Shown here one piece after another: positions 33,355-42,244 of a DNA stretch of 64,000 nt. The number at the start of each line of letters is the position of its first letter. The stretch's first letter is position 1. Source of the DNA: Candidatus Cloacimonadota bacterium (GTDB lineage: Bacteria > Cloacimonadota > Cloacimonadia > Cloacimonadales > Cloacimonadaceae); assembly GCA_029561955.1 (NCBI GenBank), contig JAKQWO010000010.1, positions 1 through 64,000 on the forward strand, written 5' to 3'. Both the position numbers and the translations under genes were made by a program. The notes below the pieces were generated by a model. The model did not search any database. It saw only the letters and a list, made by a program, of their open reading frames with translations, and was not told the origin of the DNA.

Positions 33355-33446
33355 TCTTCCTTGCTTAGCCGAGCGGTGATGCCGTGGCGATACTCGGGTT
33401 TTTCCCGAGTGGCTCCGAGTAATCACCGGGCGGATAAGTAAGGGCG
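33355..33446 (+). repeat. Palindromic ~91 bp repeat, copy 1
   Basis: Starts CTTCCTTGCTTAGCCG and ends with the partly decayed mirror CGGATAAGTAAGGG. The apex is ACTCGGGTTTTTCCCGAGT. Other copies at 47568-47658 and 58739-58832. Confidence 0.75.
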
Positions 33447-33459
33447 GGGCAGCTTTGCT

Positions 33460-33490
33460 GCAAGATCGGCGGTTTAGCGACCGTCCGTAC
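33460..33490 (-). repeat. GTACGGGCGGTCGC hairpin unit, copy 3 (inverted)
   Basis: On the minus strand reads GTACGGACGGTCGCTAAACC then GCCGATCTTG, close to the unit at 1531-1560. Confidence 0.65.
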
Positions 33491-33525
33491 AAGCCTGCCC
33501 GTACATTGTTAGTAGGTAAAAAAGC

Positions 33526-35250
33526 TTAGTGTGACGAAAGAGGACGGCTGCTTAGAATAGACCTGAATTCCGGTGAAAAGACACTATTAGGATATTCTTT
33601 CAAGAACTCGCGGGCTTGCCTTTGTTGTTCGCTGCTGCTTTTCTCCAAGAGCAGTGCCAGAAGTGCGGAGTATTCCCTGGCGATGGGGTCTTGCCAATCA
33701 TGCGCCAAAATAGCTAAAGCTTTGTCCTTTTGATCAAATTCCAGAGCCCACTGCAAGGCTAAAATCATCAGCTCCTCTTCTGCATCCTCGCTAAAGATTT
33801 CGCTCAGCATGTCGATAGAGTTGGGGTCTTGCAGCAGGTAGGCACGGTAGGAAGCCAAAAAGTGGGATTTGCTTTCCTCCGAGAGGTTTAGCAGGTGCAT
33901 CATCAGGTAAATGGAGTCGTTTGTATATTTGCCTTCCGGACGGTGGATGATCTGCTCGTTCATTAGGCTATCGGCTAACTCGATGTTATTTTCAAACAGG
34001 GCGATGAGGAAGAGGCAGTGCTCTTTCTGTTCAGCAAAGTTGTTGTCATTCACCTGGTTGAGGATGGATTTTGCCGCCTCCAAATCCTGATTGAGGATGT
34101 TCAGGCGGGCGGTTTCCACCTGGATTTCTGCGATCTGCACGGTGGAGCGTGTGTATTCTATGGCTTGGGTGAGCCACTCTATCGCCTGAGCGGCGTCATG
34201 GGTAAAGCTCAAAACCAGCTCGCTCTTGAGCTTACGTGCAGAATAGCCCACACCGCTACGCCACTTATTTTGAGGCAGATTGAGCAGAGAATCCTGGACC
34301 ACCACGGTGACCAAAGAGTCTGCCAGTTGATAATCCAGATTTCGATGGGCGATGGTGGCGCGGTTGAAGAGATATTGGTTTTTACGGAAGATGTCTGTTT
34401 CTATGGTTTCCAGATACTCAAAGGCTAGGAAGGCTACCTCATCTTGACGTGAGCTAAACTGCTGATTGGCAAAGTTTACCAGCTTATCGGGAGAGAGCTT
34501 CTTGTAGACATCAAGTGCGGCAGCATAGTCTTTGCGCTGCACCAAAACCCCGGCTAAAAGCTCTTTGAGCACGATGCCGGAGCTACTGTTGGCCTTGTCC
34601 GTGATCACGTTGATCAGGGTGCTATCCGCTTCCAGAATGGTTTTGCACTGGTTGTTGACGAAGTAGAGATTGGCGGGATTGCGCTCCAACCAGCCCAAGT
34701 ATTCATTGAGAGCCAGCTCGTAACGCTGGGCGTAAAGTGCACTGTTGGCATATTCCAAAGCGAAGAGGTTGGGGTCTTTAAAGTTCTTTCTGCCAAGCTG
34801 ATACAGCCTCTGCACATAATCAAAAAAGCCTCTGCGTTCAAAGTGGGAAGCGATGGTTCTGTAGCGGTTTTGATCGTTGGGCTGCATGGAGATGCTCTGC
34901 AAAACTTTGGGCCAGGCTTCTTCCGCTTTGCCCTTGTAGACCAAGATCTGTATCTGCTGATCCAGCAGCGTGATAGGTGGCAAATATGCGCCATGCCTAT
35001 CCAGGACATCCTGCGCCTTATCCACGTTGCCTGTCGCATAGGCGATGTTGATGAGCTGCAGGATGGCGGTTTGGTCGGTGGGAACCAGCTCTAGGACTTG
35101 TTTATAGAGGTTTTCAGCCTGCGTATATTGCCTCATGCCAAAGTGGTTTTGTGCTTGCTGCAAAAGGATTTGCCGCTGGTCATATTGTCCCCTGAGCAGG
35201 CCGCTAAAGCTGGCTGATAAGAATAAAAGAATCAAAAAGCGGCTTTTCAT
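33526..35250 (-). CDS. Exported TPR-repeat protein
   Basis: 574 residues, with a signal peptide (about 1-21, ending LLRGQ) and tetratricopeptide repeats through most of the chain (for example ILLQQAQNHFGMRQYTQAEN, NLYKQVLELVPTDQTAILQL, then later DYAAALDVYKKLSP and AAQAIEWLTQAIEY). TPR arrays mount protein complexes; no enzymatic residues are visible. It overlaps the upstream DUF4175-type gene by four bases (ATGA) and probably works with that protein in the envelope. A solute-binding-like lipoprotein gene is first in the same operon. Confidence 0.85.
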   Translation of the reverse strand: MKSRFLILLFLSASFSGLLRGQYDQRQILLQQAQNHFGMRQYTQAENLYKQVLELVPTDQTAILQLINIAYATGNVDKAQDVLDRHGAYLPPITLLDQQIQILVYKGKAEEAWPKVLQSISMQPNDQNRYRTIASHFERRGFFDYVQRLYQLGRKNFKDPNLFALEYANSALYAQRYELALNEYLGWLERNPANLYFVNNQCKTILEADSTLINVITDKANSSSGIVLKELLAGVLVQRKDYAAALDVYKKLSPDKLVNFANQQFSSRQDEVAFLAFEYLETIETDIFRKNQYLFNRATIAHRNLDYQLADSLVTVVVQDSLLNLPQNKWRSGVGYSARKLKSELVLSFTHDAAQAIEWLTQAIEYTRSTVQIAEIQVETARLNILNQDLEAAKSILNQVNDNNFAEQKEHCLFLIALFENNIELADSLMNEQIIHRPEGKYTNDSIYLMMHLLNLSEESKSHFLASYRAYLLQDPNSIDMLSEIFSEDAEEELMILALQWALEFDQKDKALAILAHDWQDPIAREYSALLALLLEKSSSEQQRQAREFLKEYPNSVFSPEFRSILSSRPLSSH

Positions 35251-38200
35251 TGGGCTTGATCCGAAAGTAGCTTGAGATACTTGATGATCACCTGTTGCCA
35301 GGAATTGGGCAGGCTTTTATATCTGTCGTCCAGCATGGCAGCGCGTCTGAGCTGCTGCAAATCCATCTGAGAGGTGTCAGTCGGAAACTGCTGTTTGGCG
35401 GCTTCCGCCTTTCTCTTCTGGGTGGTATCTCGTTTATTGATAGAGCGTTGCGCATCGAGCAGGCGGGAGATGATATTTTCCTGTCGCCTCATGGTGTCGG
35501 GGCTGAGCTGATTTGCCCTCAATTGCCTGGCGACTGCTTCCGCTTCCTCGATGATCTGTTTGATGGTATTGGCTTGCTTTTGAGCCTCAGGGTCGTTTTG
35601 CAAAGTGCGTTTGAGGTTGTCTGCCAAACGCTGCTGATCGGCTGCCAATTTCTGCACCTGTTGCTGCATAGCGGCGTCCATGCGTCCACCTTGCTCCTGA
35701 AGCTGTTTTAGCAGGGCTTGGGTGAGCATATTCATCATCATCTGCTCCTGTCCCATTTGCTGCAACATCTGCATCAGAGATTGCATTCCGCCACCGCCAC
35801 CTCCACCGCTGGATGCGTTGTTCAGAGCCTGCATGAGGTCATAGACCATCAAATTCAAGCCTTTGAGGATGTTTGCCATGTGTTGAGGCAGTTGATAGTA
35901 TTGCATTTCAGACACTTGCATGAAGAGATCACGGTAGGCATTGTTAGTGTCGGTGAGATCGAGGTAAAACTTGGGCGGGACAAACATTGTGACCTGAGGT
36001 GTACCGAAGAATTTATTGAGCAATATCTGCAATCCATCGTATTGTGCAATAAGCTCTTGCATGATGGGGTAGGGGTCTTTGCCCAAGCGCTGTTGCAGCT
36101 TTTCGTGGTTGGTGGAAAAGATGAGCAATTCCCTGATGGCACGTTGCATGGCGGCTGTGACTTCCTGCTGACTCTGACCGCCCATGGATTGCTTCATCTC
36201 GTTCATCTTGAGCGTGAAGCGACGCATCTTTTGCAGGGCAGCTTCCATGTTGGCCTGGGCTTCGGAGCGTTTGTTTGCCCTCAGGTTTAAGGAGCTGCTT
36301 TTCATGTCGGATTCCGGCTTGCTCTGCTGCATATCCTGCTTAAGCTGCTGAAGTTGCTGCTTGATGTCTCGATCTTTATTGCTGTCCAACATCTTGTCCA
36401 GGTCTTCCAGAGCCTTTTTGAGCTCTTCGTAGGCGGAGCTGATGTTATCCTGATCGGTGGCCAAGTTTTCCGCTTTGTTACTCGGGTCAGAGGCTCTATC
36501 CTTGAGGGCTTGCTGGCTCTTTTCGATCTCGGAGGCCATCTGCAGAGCCTTTTCCATCGACTGTTCCTTCTTGATGCTCTCCAAGAGGTCAAGCGTCTGG
36601 TCGATGCGATCCATGAAGTCCTGCAGGCTGAACTTGAAGTTTTCCACGGCTTTGCGCAGGTCTTCGGGGTTCATGTTTTCCAGAGCCTTATTCATCTTGT
36701 CCATGGCGGCGCGGAGCTCATCGTTGGCGATCTCTTCCATCAGCTCCTGAATCTTCTGCATCTTCTCTAGCACGTCTTCGGAGAGGGCTTGATGGTTTTG
36801 CAGTTGATTGATCAAATCCTGGAAGTCCTCCGCCAGATTATCCACCTGATCCGCCAGCTCTTCCTGCTTTTCCATCAGGTCTTGGAGCTGCTTTTTGTCT
36901 TCCCAGTCGGTTTGTGGGTCTTTGAGTATTTCGCGGCGTTTTTGCTCAAACTCCTGTTGCAGGTCTTGAGCCTGTTCCAGGGCGCTCTGCAGCTCGCTGG
37001 TCTTGAGGTTTTCCTTTTGCTCGATCTTCTGATAAATCTCAGCGATGGAGGGGAATCGTGCCACGTAGCGGGCGCTTTCGGCCTTCTGGTGCATAGGTGA
37101 GTTGTCCCAGATCTGCATCCAGTAAGTTACTCTGTCGCCAGGGAATAGGCCAAAAGGCGCCAGGTCAAAGACGTAGTCCAGATTGAGGATTTTGCCAGCG
37201 ATGACGCTTTTGATGGTGATGTTTTGCACAGCGGCATCGTTGATCTGGTAGACGAGTTGCAGGTTGCGCAGGCCAAAGTCGTCATTGGCGCTCACGATCA
37301 GGGGTAGGTTCATCCTCTGATCCAGCACCGTGTCTTTGGCGGGGAAGAGGATTCTGATCTCGGGTGGCGAGTCTGTGATGATATTGATGCTCTTCTCTTC
37401 GGGACGGTTTTTGCGGCCTAAAAAGTCGGTGAGCTCCAGATACCATGTCTCAGCTTTCTGTACTCTGAACTGCGTGCTAAAGCTGTTGCCACTGCCTTTC
37501 AGAGGAAGGGTGCGCCCGTCTGAGAAGCGCATCTGAGCTTGCTTGATGGGGATGTTGGTCTGGATATTGAGGTTGACCAAGCTGTGGAGGAAAGCCTCGA
37601 TATTGCCTTGGGATAAGGTGTCTACAACGGTGCTCAAACCCGTGTAGGCCGGCGGTGAAATCTGCGTCCTCCATTGGCGGGCGTAAGGCTCATCCAGGCA
37701 GGTGATCTTGAAGGTATCGCTGCTGGCGACGGAGTTTGAGATGTAGTATTCGATGTCCGTTTCTACAGAGTTGAAGAGGTAACGCCAGTCCGTGAGAGCC
37801 AGCTCTCTGAACATTTTATCATAGCGGAAGTAGAGCTTGTGTTCCAGCCTCGTTTCGGGGTTCAGCACCTCGATCAACACTTCCTGCCCGCGTCCGATGG
37901 TGATGTTGCCGGGGCTGACTTCGATGGCTTCTTTGTAGACGATGCTTTGGGGTCTGTTAGTGTAAAACTGTCTGATGGCTAACCTAAAGGAATCCCAGGA
38001 CATAGCCCAAAAGGTGAGGGTGCCTACCAGGAAGAAAAGGATGAGGAAAATCTGGGTGGGGTTGAACCAGGCTGGGGGCTTGAGCTGCTGTTCCTCGATG
38101 CGTCTATCTGCTTGGATGGCTAAGAGTTCGATCACTTCGGGGCTTTCTTGTTGCTCCCTCAGCTCGTAGAGGTTTTGATAGATGTCGTCATCGTTGCCGG

Positions 38201-38474
38201 CGGTAATGTCCATCCAGCGTGCGGTCTTGCGGTCGTCCCAAAGCGAATTGTAAGCTCTGAGCAGTAGGAAAATGCTGAATAGTGCCGTGCCCGTGCGCAG
38301 GGTCATGTTGATGTAGGGGAGTACGGTGCTGCGCTCTCCAAAACCCAGCCAGGAGGCGTAATAGATGTGGATGGAGGCGAGAAAGATCAGCAAACACGCA
38401 AGCAAAGCCCTGCCCATGAGAGCAGAATTGAACTTGAATTTGTATCGCTTGAGCGCTCTCTCAAAGAGGGTCAT
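35247..38474 (-). CDS. Large DUF4175-like membrane and coiled-coil protein
   Basis: 1075 residues. Two membrane helices near the N-terminus (about 20-40 and 60-75), another near 145-165, an extracytoplasmic beta-rich region (about 170-500) and then a very long, Gln/Glu/Lys-rich coiled coil (about 500-850) including the region LEQAQDLQQEFEQKRREILK and later MQQQVQKLAADQQRLADNLK. A Gly-rich run (SSGGGGGGGMQS, about 905) separates it from a Met/Gln-rich segment. The layout matches DUF4175 proteins, found in Bacteroidetes-type genomes with unknown function. Start: first ATG, 30 bases after the solute-binding gene. Confidence 0.75.
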   Translation of the reverse strand: MTLFERALKRYKFKFNSALMGRALLACLLIFLASIHIYYASWLGFGERSTVLPYINMTLRTGTALFSIFLLLRAYNSLWDDRKTARWMDITAGNDDDIYQNLYELREQQESPEVIELLAIQADRRIEEQQLKPPAWFNPTQIFLILFFLVGTLTFWAMSWDSFRLAIRQFYTNRPQSIVYKEAIEVSPGNITIGRGQEVLIEVLNPETRLEHKLYFRYDKMFRELALTDWRYLFNSVETDIEYYISNSVASSDTFKITCLDEPYARQWRTQISPPAYTGLSTVVDTLSQGNIEAFLHSLVNLNIQTNIPIKQAQMRFSDGRTLPLKGSGNSFSTQFRVQKAETWYLELTDFLGRKNRPEEKSINIITDSPPEIRILFPAKDTVLDQRMNLPLIVSANDDFGLRNLQLVYQINDAAVQNITIKSVIAGKILNLDYVFDLAPFGLFPGDRVTYWMQIWDNSPMHQKAESARYVARFPSIAEIYQKIEQKENLKTSELQSALEQAQDLQQEFEQKRREILKDPQTDWEDKKQLQDLMEKQEELADQVDNLAEDFQDLINQLQNHQALSEDVLEKMQKIQELMEEIANDELRAAMDKMNKALENMNPEDLRKAVENFKFSLQDFMDRIDQTLDLLESIKKEQSMEKALQMASEIEKSQQALKDRASDPSNKAENLATDQDNISSAYEELKKALEDLDKMLDSNKDRDIKQQLQQLKQDMQQSKPESDMKSSSLNLRANKRSEAQANMEAALQKMRRFTLKMNEMKQSMGGQSQQEVTAAMQRAIRELLIFSTNHEKLQQRLGKDPYPIMQELIAQYDGLQILLNKFFGTPQVTMFVPPKFYLDLTDTNNAYRDLFMQVSEMQYYQLPQHMANILKGLNLMVYDLMQALNNASSGGGGGGGMQSLMQMLQQMGQEQMMMNMLTQALLKQLQEQGGRMDAAMQQQVQKLAADQQRLADNLKRTLQNDPEAQKQANTIKQIIEEAEAVARQLRANQLSPDTMRRQENIISRLLDAQRSINKRDTTQKRKAEAAKQQFPTDTSQMDLQQLRRAAMLDDRYKSLPNSWQQVIIKYLKLLSDQAQ

Positions 38475-38504
38475 CGTAAGTAAAACCTTCCTAAGCTGAT
38501 GCTA

Positions 38505-39773
38505 CTAACCTTGCTCTTCCTCGATGAGCTGGGCAAACTTGGCCGCTGCCTGATCCAGTGCCTCTTTGGGTGTAAGCACCTGCTTGAATGCCTTTTCCAG
38601 ATAGTCCTTGAGCTGTTGTCTGGCTTCAAACCAGGCGCCCATCTGAGGCTCGAAGATGGCATCTTCCAGTTGGGCAAAGATGGCCTCAAACTGCGGAGAT
38701 TCGGCCAAGAAATCACGCAGGACATCCGTCTGCAGCGCACTCTTCCGTAGAGGCATGTAACAGGTTCTGGCGCTCCACTCTGCGGTTTGCTCGGTGTCTG
38801 TAAACCACTTGATAAACTTCCAGGCTGCCTCTTCTCTTCTCTTGTCGCCGCTCTTGAAGATCACGATGTTGGCTCCGCTGATGGCGCTCTTGTTGGTGCG
38901 ATAGGTGGGCAGGGGAGCGTAGCCGATGTTGAAGTTGATAGGCTGCTGCCGCATGTGGGTGATGGACACGCTGGAACCCTCATACATAGACACGATGCCG
39001 GCCATAAAGTCGTTTTGACCATCATAGCCCTGAGACTGATAGACGCTCTTGTCTTTGTGCAAAAGATCTGTCAGATAGGTGAGCGCTTCCACGCCTTCAG
39101 GGCCGTTGAACACGGGTCTGCCATTCTCGTCTATGATCTGCCCGCCGGCTTGGGCCAAGAGGTTGATAAACTGCCATTCGTTAGGAACAAAGTTGGTGCC
39201 GTAAGTGTTACGTGGCTTGGCTTCTTTGGTGAAGATGCGGCAGTAAGTCCTGAATTCATCCCAGGTAGCGGGGAAGTGGTTGGGGTCGAGTCCTGCACGG
39301 TAGAACATGTCTTTATTGTAGAAATAGGCTCTCACGCTTTTGTTGAAAGGCCAAGACCAGATGCTATCCTGATAGGTGATGGATTGGAGGAAGACGGGGT
39401 AGATGTCCTGCAGGTTTTCATCGGTAAAGTCCGGGTCATTGGCGATCAGGTCACTGATGTTGACCAGCACGTTTGAGGCCACATACTTGGAAGTCCAGGA
39501 TTCAAATACCTGAGCGATGTCCGGCTGTTTCTTGGCTTGGATGGAGGCCATCAGTTTCTGGCTGAGGGCGGTGTAGCTGCTGATGGGGTTAGCGACCACC
39601 TCCACCTCATTTTGGCTGCGATTGAAGCGGATGATCATGTCCGTGAGCACGTCGCCCAAAGGGCCGCTCAGTCCGTGCCAAAAGGTGATCTTCACTTTGC
39701 TGCTCTGGGTGGTCTTGGAGCAGGCACCAAGTATCAACACCACAAGCATCAGGATAATGGTAAACTTACGCAT
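38505..39773 (-). CDS. Extracellular solute-binding lipoprotein (family 1, UgpB-like)
   Basis: 422 residues. Lipoprotein signal with LGAC (Cys18) and a family 1 binding-protein fold: VKITFWHGLSGPLGDVLTDM, PDIAQVFESWTSKYVASNVL, WSWPFNKSVRAYFYNKDMF and FIKWFTDTEQTAEWSART. Relatives bind sugars or glycerol-3-phosphate for ABC importers. No permease or ATPase gene is adjacent; instead it is followed by the DUF4175 and TPR genes, so it either uses a distant transporter or serves as a sensor. GGAG lies upstream of the ATG. A possible -35 (TTGACT) is at 39830-39835 on the minus strand. Confidence 0.88.
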   Translation of the reverse strand: MRKFTIILMLVVLILGACSKTTQSSKVKITFWHGLSGPLGDVLTDMIIRFNRSQNEVEVVANPISSYTALSQKLMASIQAKKQPDIAQVFESWTSKYVASNVLVNISDLIANDPDFTDENLQDIYPVFLQSITYQDSIWSWPFNKSVRAYFYNKDMFYRAGLDPNHFPATWDEFRTYCRIFTKEAKPRNTYGTNFVPNEWQFINLLAQAGGQIIDENGRPVFNGPEGVEALTYLTDLLHKDKSVYQSQGYDGQNDFMAGIVSMYEGSSVSITHMRQQPINFNIGYAPLPTYRTNKSAISGANIVIFKSGDKRREEAAWKFIKWFTDTEQTAEWSARTCYMPLRKSALQTDVLRDFLAESPQFEAIFAQLEDAIFEPQMGAWFEARQQLKDYLEKAFKQVLTPKEALDQAAAKFAQLIEEEQG

Positions 39774-39868
39774 TTATCAAAACTCCATGTCTTATCTTTG
39801 GTTGCACATCTATATCAGACTCGGCTGTGAGTCAATAGATTTATTTGTCCATCGGGGTAAAATACTTT

Positions 39869-40897
39869 TTATAAAGGCAGAGACACGCGCTGACCATTTT
39901 TGGCGGAGAGGTAGATGGCTTGGATGATTTCCACAGATTTGCGGCCATCACGACCATCGGTGGAGGGAGTTCCTCTTCCCAGCAGTACGTCTATCACATT
40001 GCGATAATAAGGGTTGTGACCAAAGCCGTAGATGTTTGGCGGCTGGTAGTTTGTATCCATGACGATGCGGTCGTCGTCATCATAATCTTCAAATTCCCAG
40101 TGCTCGATCTTGTTCACAGCCACGCCACCCACTTTCACCGTGCCCTTTTCACCGATGATGGTGATGGAGCCTTCAAAGTTTTTGGGGTAGGTGAGCATGG
40201 TCACGTTGATGGTAGCGATGACACCGTTGCGGAAGTGCAGGATGGCAGAGCCGGAATCTTCAGCTTCGATGTTTCTGGCCAGGGTGGCGGTATAGGCCAT
40301 CACGCTATCCACGCTGCCCAGAAGCCAATACATGGCATCCACATAGTGGCTGGCTTGGTTCATGAAGGCACCGCCGTCAAACTCCCAGGTTCCACGCCAG
40401 TTTTCAGCATCATAATACTGCTGCGGTCTTTGCCAGAATACGTTTGACTGCGCCACATAGATCTGGCCAAAACGCTTCTTGTCCACAGCACGTTTGAGCA
40501 ATTGCATAGTGGCATTGAGCCGGTTTTGCTTTACCACAAAGAGGGGAACGTTGTTCAGGTCGCAGGCATGGATCAGGCTATCGGCTTGCTGGATGCTGAT
40601 GCCCATTGGCTTTTCGGTGATCACGGCGACGTTGCTATGAGCCACATCCACGCCGATCTGAGAGTGCAGTCCACTGGGTGTGCAGATGCTCACGGCATCA
40701 AGGTCTTCCTTCTTCAGCATCTCATGATAATCGCTGTAAAAGCTCTTGATTCCATAATCTTTGGCTGCAGCTTCAGCCTTGTGGGTTTTGATGTCTGCCA
40801 CTGCCACAAATTCCGCTTCCGGGATTTGGGAGACAGCTTCGAAATGATTCTTGGAAATGCGTCCACAGCCGATCAATCCGAGCTTGATTTGTTTCAT
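39869..40897 (-). CDS. Gfo/Idh/MocA oxidoreductase, WlbA-like sugar-nucleotide dehydrogenase
   Basis: 342 residues. Rossmann start LGLIGCGRISKNHFEAV, EKP motif (TEKPMGISI, about residue 95) and the family domain with GTWEFDGGAFMNQASHYVDA, where the conserved GG...NQ..HY..D pattern fits WlbA/WbpB, enzymes oxidising UDP-GlcNAcA at C3 on the way to diamino-glucuronic acids in lipopolysaccharide. Other Gfo/Idh roles (for example inositol dehydrogenase) are not excluded. It is divergent from the glycosyltransferase operon, suggesting joint use in surface glycan synthesis. Confidence 0.85.
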   Translation of the reverse strand: MKQIKLGLIGCGRISKNHFEAVSQIPEAEFVAVADIKTHKAEAAAKDYGIKSFYSDYHEMLKKEDLDAVSICTPSGLHSQIGVDVAHSNVAVITEKPMGISIQQADSLIHACDLNNVPLFVVKQNRLNATMQLLKRAVDKKRFGQIYVAQSNVFWQRPQQYYDAENWRGTWEFDGGAFMNQASHYVDAMYWLLGSVDSVMAYTATLARNIEAEDSGSAILHFRNGVIATINVTMLTYPKNFEGSITIIGEKGTVKVGGVAVNKIEHWEFEDYDDDDRIVMDTNYQPPNIYGFGHNPYYRNVIDVLLGRGTPSTDGRDGRKSVEIIQAIYLSAKNGQRVSLPL

Positions 40898-41074
40898 TTG
40901 TATTCTCCAGATATTACAAAATGTGGGCTCGCTTCTTAGCAGGCTAAAAAGTGAGCTTCAGACCAACTTTTAGAAGATATGGTTTTTGGCAAGCAGTTTC
41001 TTCTTGATAATCGCAAAAGCTGTGGGCTCAATTCTCCAATTGACAAAAACGCCGCCTTTTAATATGGGGATTCT

Positions 41075-42244
41075 ATGGATAATAAAGCTAAAAAACTATT
41101 GTTAATCACCGACATGTTTCCCCGTCCGGAAAGTCCCACCGATGGTGTGTTCGTTCTACACCAGGTGCAGGCTTTGGCTGCGCACTATCAGGTAAGGGTG
41201 TTTTCCTCATGGTTCCCTTCAAAAGCCAAGGTGCAAGTGAGGCAAAAGCCTGAATATGACGTGATCCAGGTCTATTATCCTCAGAGTAGAATCTTCTATC
41301 CGCTCACCGCATATTACTACCATAAATACGTGTTGCCCAAGCTGAAAGAGGTCTTGGATAGCTTTGATCCTGACATTATCCACGTGCATGATTGTCGCCA
41401 TCTGCCTGAGCTGTTGTGTATGCAAGACCTGCTTTCAAAGCACCATGCCAAAAAGATACTTACCGTTCACAATATCCAAACGCTCCCGGAGAGGACAGAG
41501 CGTTTTTGGCTCAAATCCATCTACCAGAACACCTTGCCCAAGGCTTACCGCGTCTGGGACAAGGTGCTGTTTGTAAGTAAGCAACTGCTCGAGCGCATGC
41601 GGGAGATCATCCCGTCTCACAAGAGCTTATACATAGGCAATGCCATCATTCCCACGCCGGAGTGCAAGGATGAATCTCTGAAGCATATCAAAGACAAGAT
41701 AGAGAGCAAGAATTTCAACATCCTCTCAGTGGGTAACTTGGTGAATACCAAGGGTTTTGACATCCTGATCCAAGCTTTTGCCCAATTGCAGAGACAGCAC
41801 AAAAACATGTCTCTCACCATCATTGGCTCAGGAAAGCAGCAGAAAAAGCTAATCAACCAGATCATAGGCTTAGGCTTGGAAGAGCAAATCAACTTGATTC
41901 CGGCTCAGCCCAACGAGATCGTGCGCAACGTATATAAGTGCTTTGATCTCTTTGCTTTACCAAGCTATAGTGAGACCTTTGGCATCGTTTATCTTGAAGC
42001 CATGGAAGCAGGTTTGCCGGTGATTGGAGTGAGAGGACAGGGAATTGACGGAGTGGTGCGGGACGGCGTGACCGGACTTCTGTGCGAGCCCAAGAACGTG
42101 AGTGACCTCGTCTCCAAAATCCGTTGGGCAATAAACAACCGTGAAGCAGCTACCAAGCTTGCCTGTGCAGGCCAGATACACGTGAGAGAGAACTATATGA
42201 TGGACAAGCTTGTCCGTAGATTAGTGGATATCTATGAAAGTTGA
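41075..42244 (+). CDS. Family 4 glycosyltransferase
   Basis: 389 residues, GT-B fold. N-terminal LLLITDMFPRPESPTDGVF, then IIHVHDCRHLPELL and the donor-side motif SETFGIVYLEAMEAGLPVIG (E-x7-E type) near 310-330 typical of GT4. Sugar specificity cannot be inferred. First gene of a four-gene operon with overlaps or 1-base gaps. TTGACA at 41042-41047 and a TAATAT box just before the gene form a plausible promoter, with only about 15 bases between -35 and -10. Confidence 0.88.
   Translation: MDNKAKKLLLITDMFPRPESPTDGVFVLHQVQALAAHYQVRVFSSWFPSKAKVQVRQKPEYDVIQVYYPQSRIFYPLTAYYYHKYVLPKLKEVLDSFDPDIIHVHDCRHLPELLCMQDLLSKHHAKKILTVHNIQTLPERTERFWLKSIYQNTLPKAYRVWDKVLFVSKQLLERMREIIPSHKSLYIGNAIIPTPECKDESLKHIKDKIESKNFNILSVGNLVNTKGFDILIQAFAQLQRQHKNMSLTIIGSGKQQKKLINQIIGLGLEEQINLIPAQPNEIVRNVYKCFDLFALPSYSETFGIVYLEAMEAGLPVIGVRGQGIDGVVRDGVTGLLCEPKNVSDLVSKIRWAINNREAATKLACAGQIHVRENYMMDKLVRRLVDIYES

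Larger units (their letters stand above)
33039..33525. other. Intergenic, 487 bases, composite of repeats
   Basis: Contains, left to right, the inverted copy of the ~130 bp repeat, a perfect hairpin TATGGTCGCT/AGCGACCATA at 33241-33265, the 24-nt hairpin shared with 1600-1623, the palindromic repeat and an inverted GTACGGGCGGTCGC unit. It separates convergent genes. No promoter or RNA gene seen. Confidence 0.6.

Noticed and set aside
39793-39800. TATCTTTG as a Bacteroidetes-type promoter element
   Set aside because: It lies on the plus strand just upstream of a minus-strand gene and faces no gene start; chance occurrence, which also lowers confidence in the similar motif at 31047.
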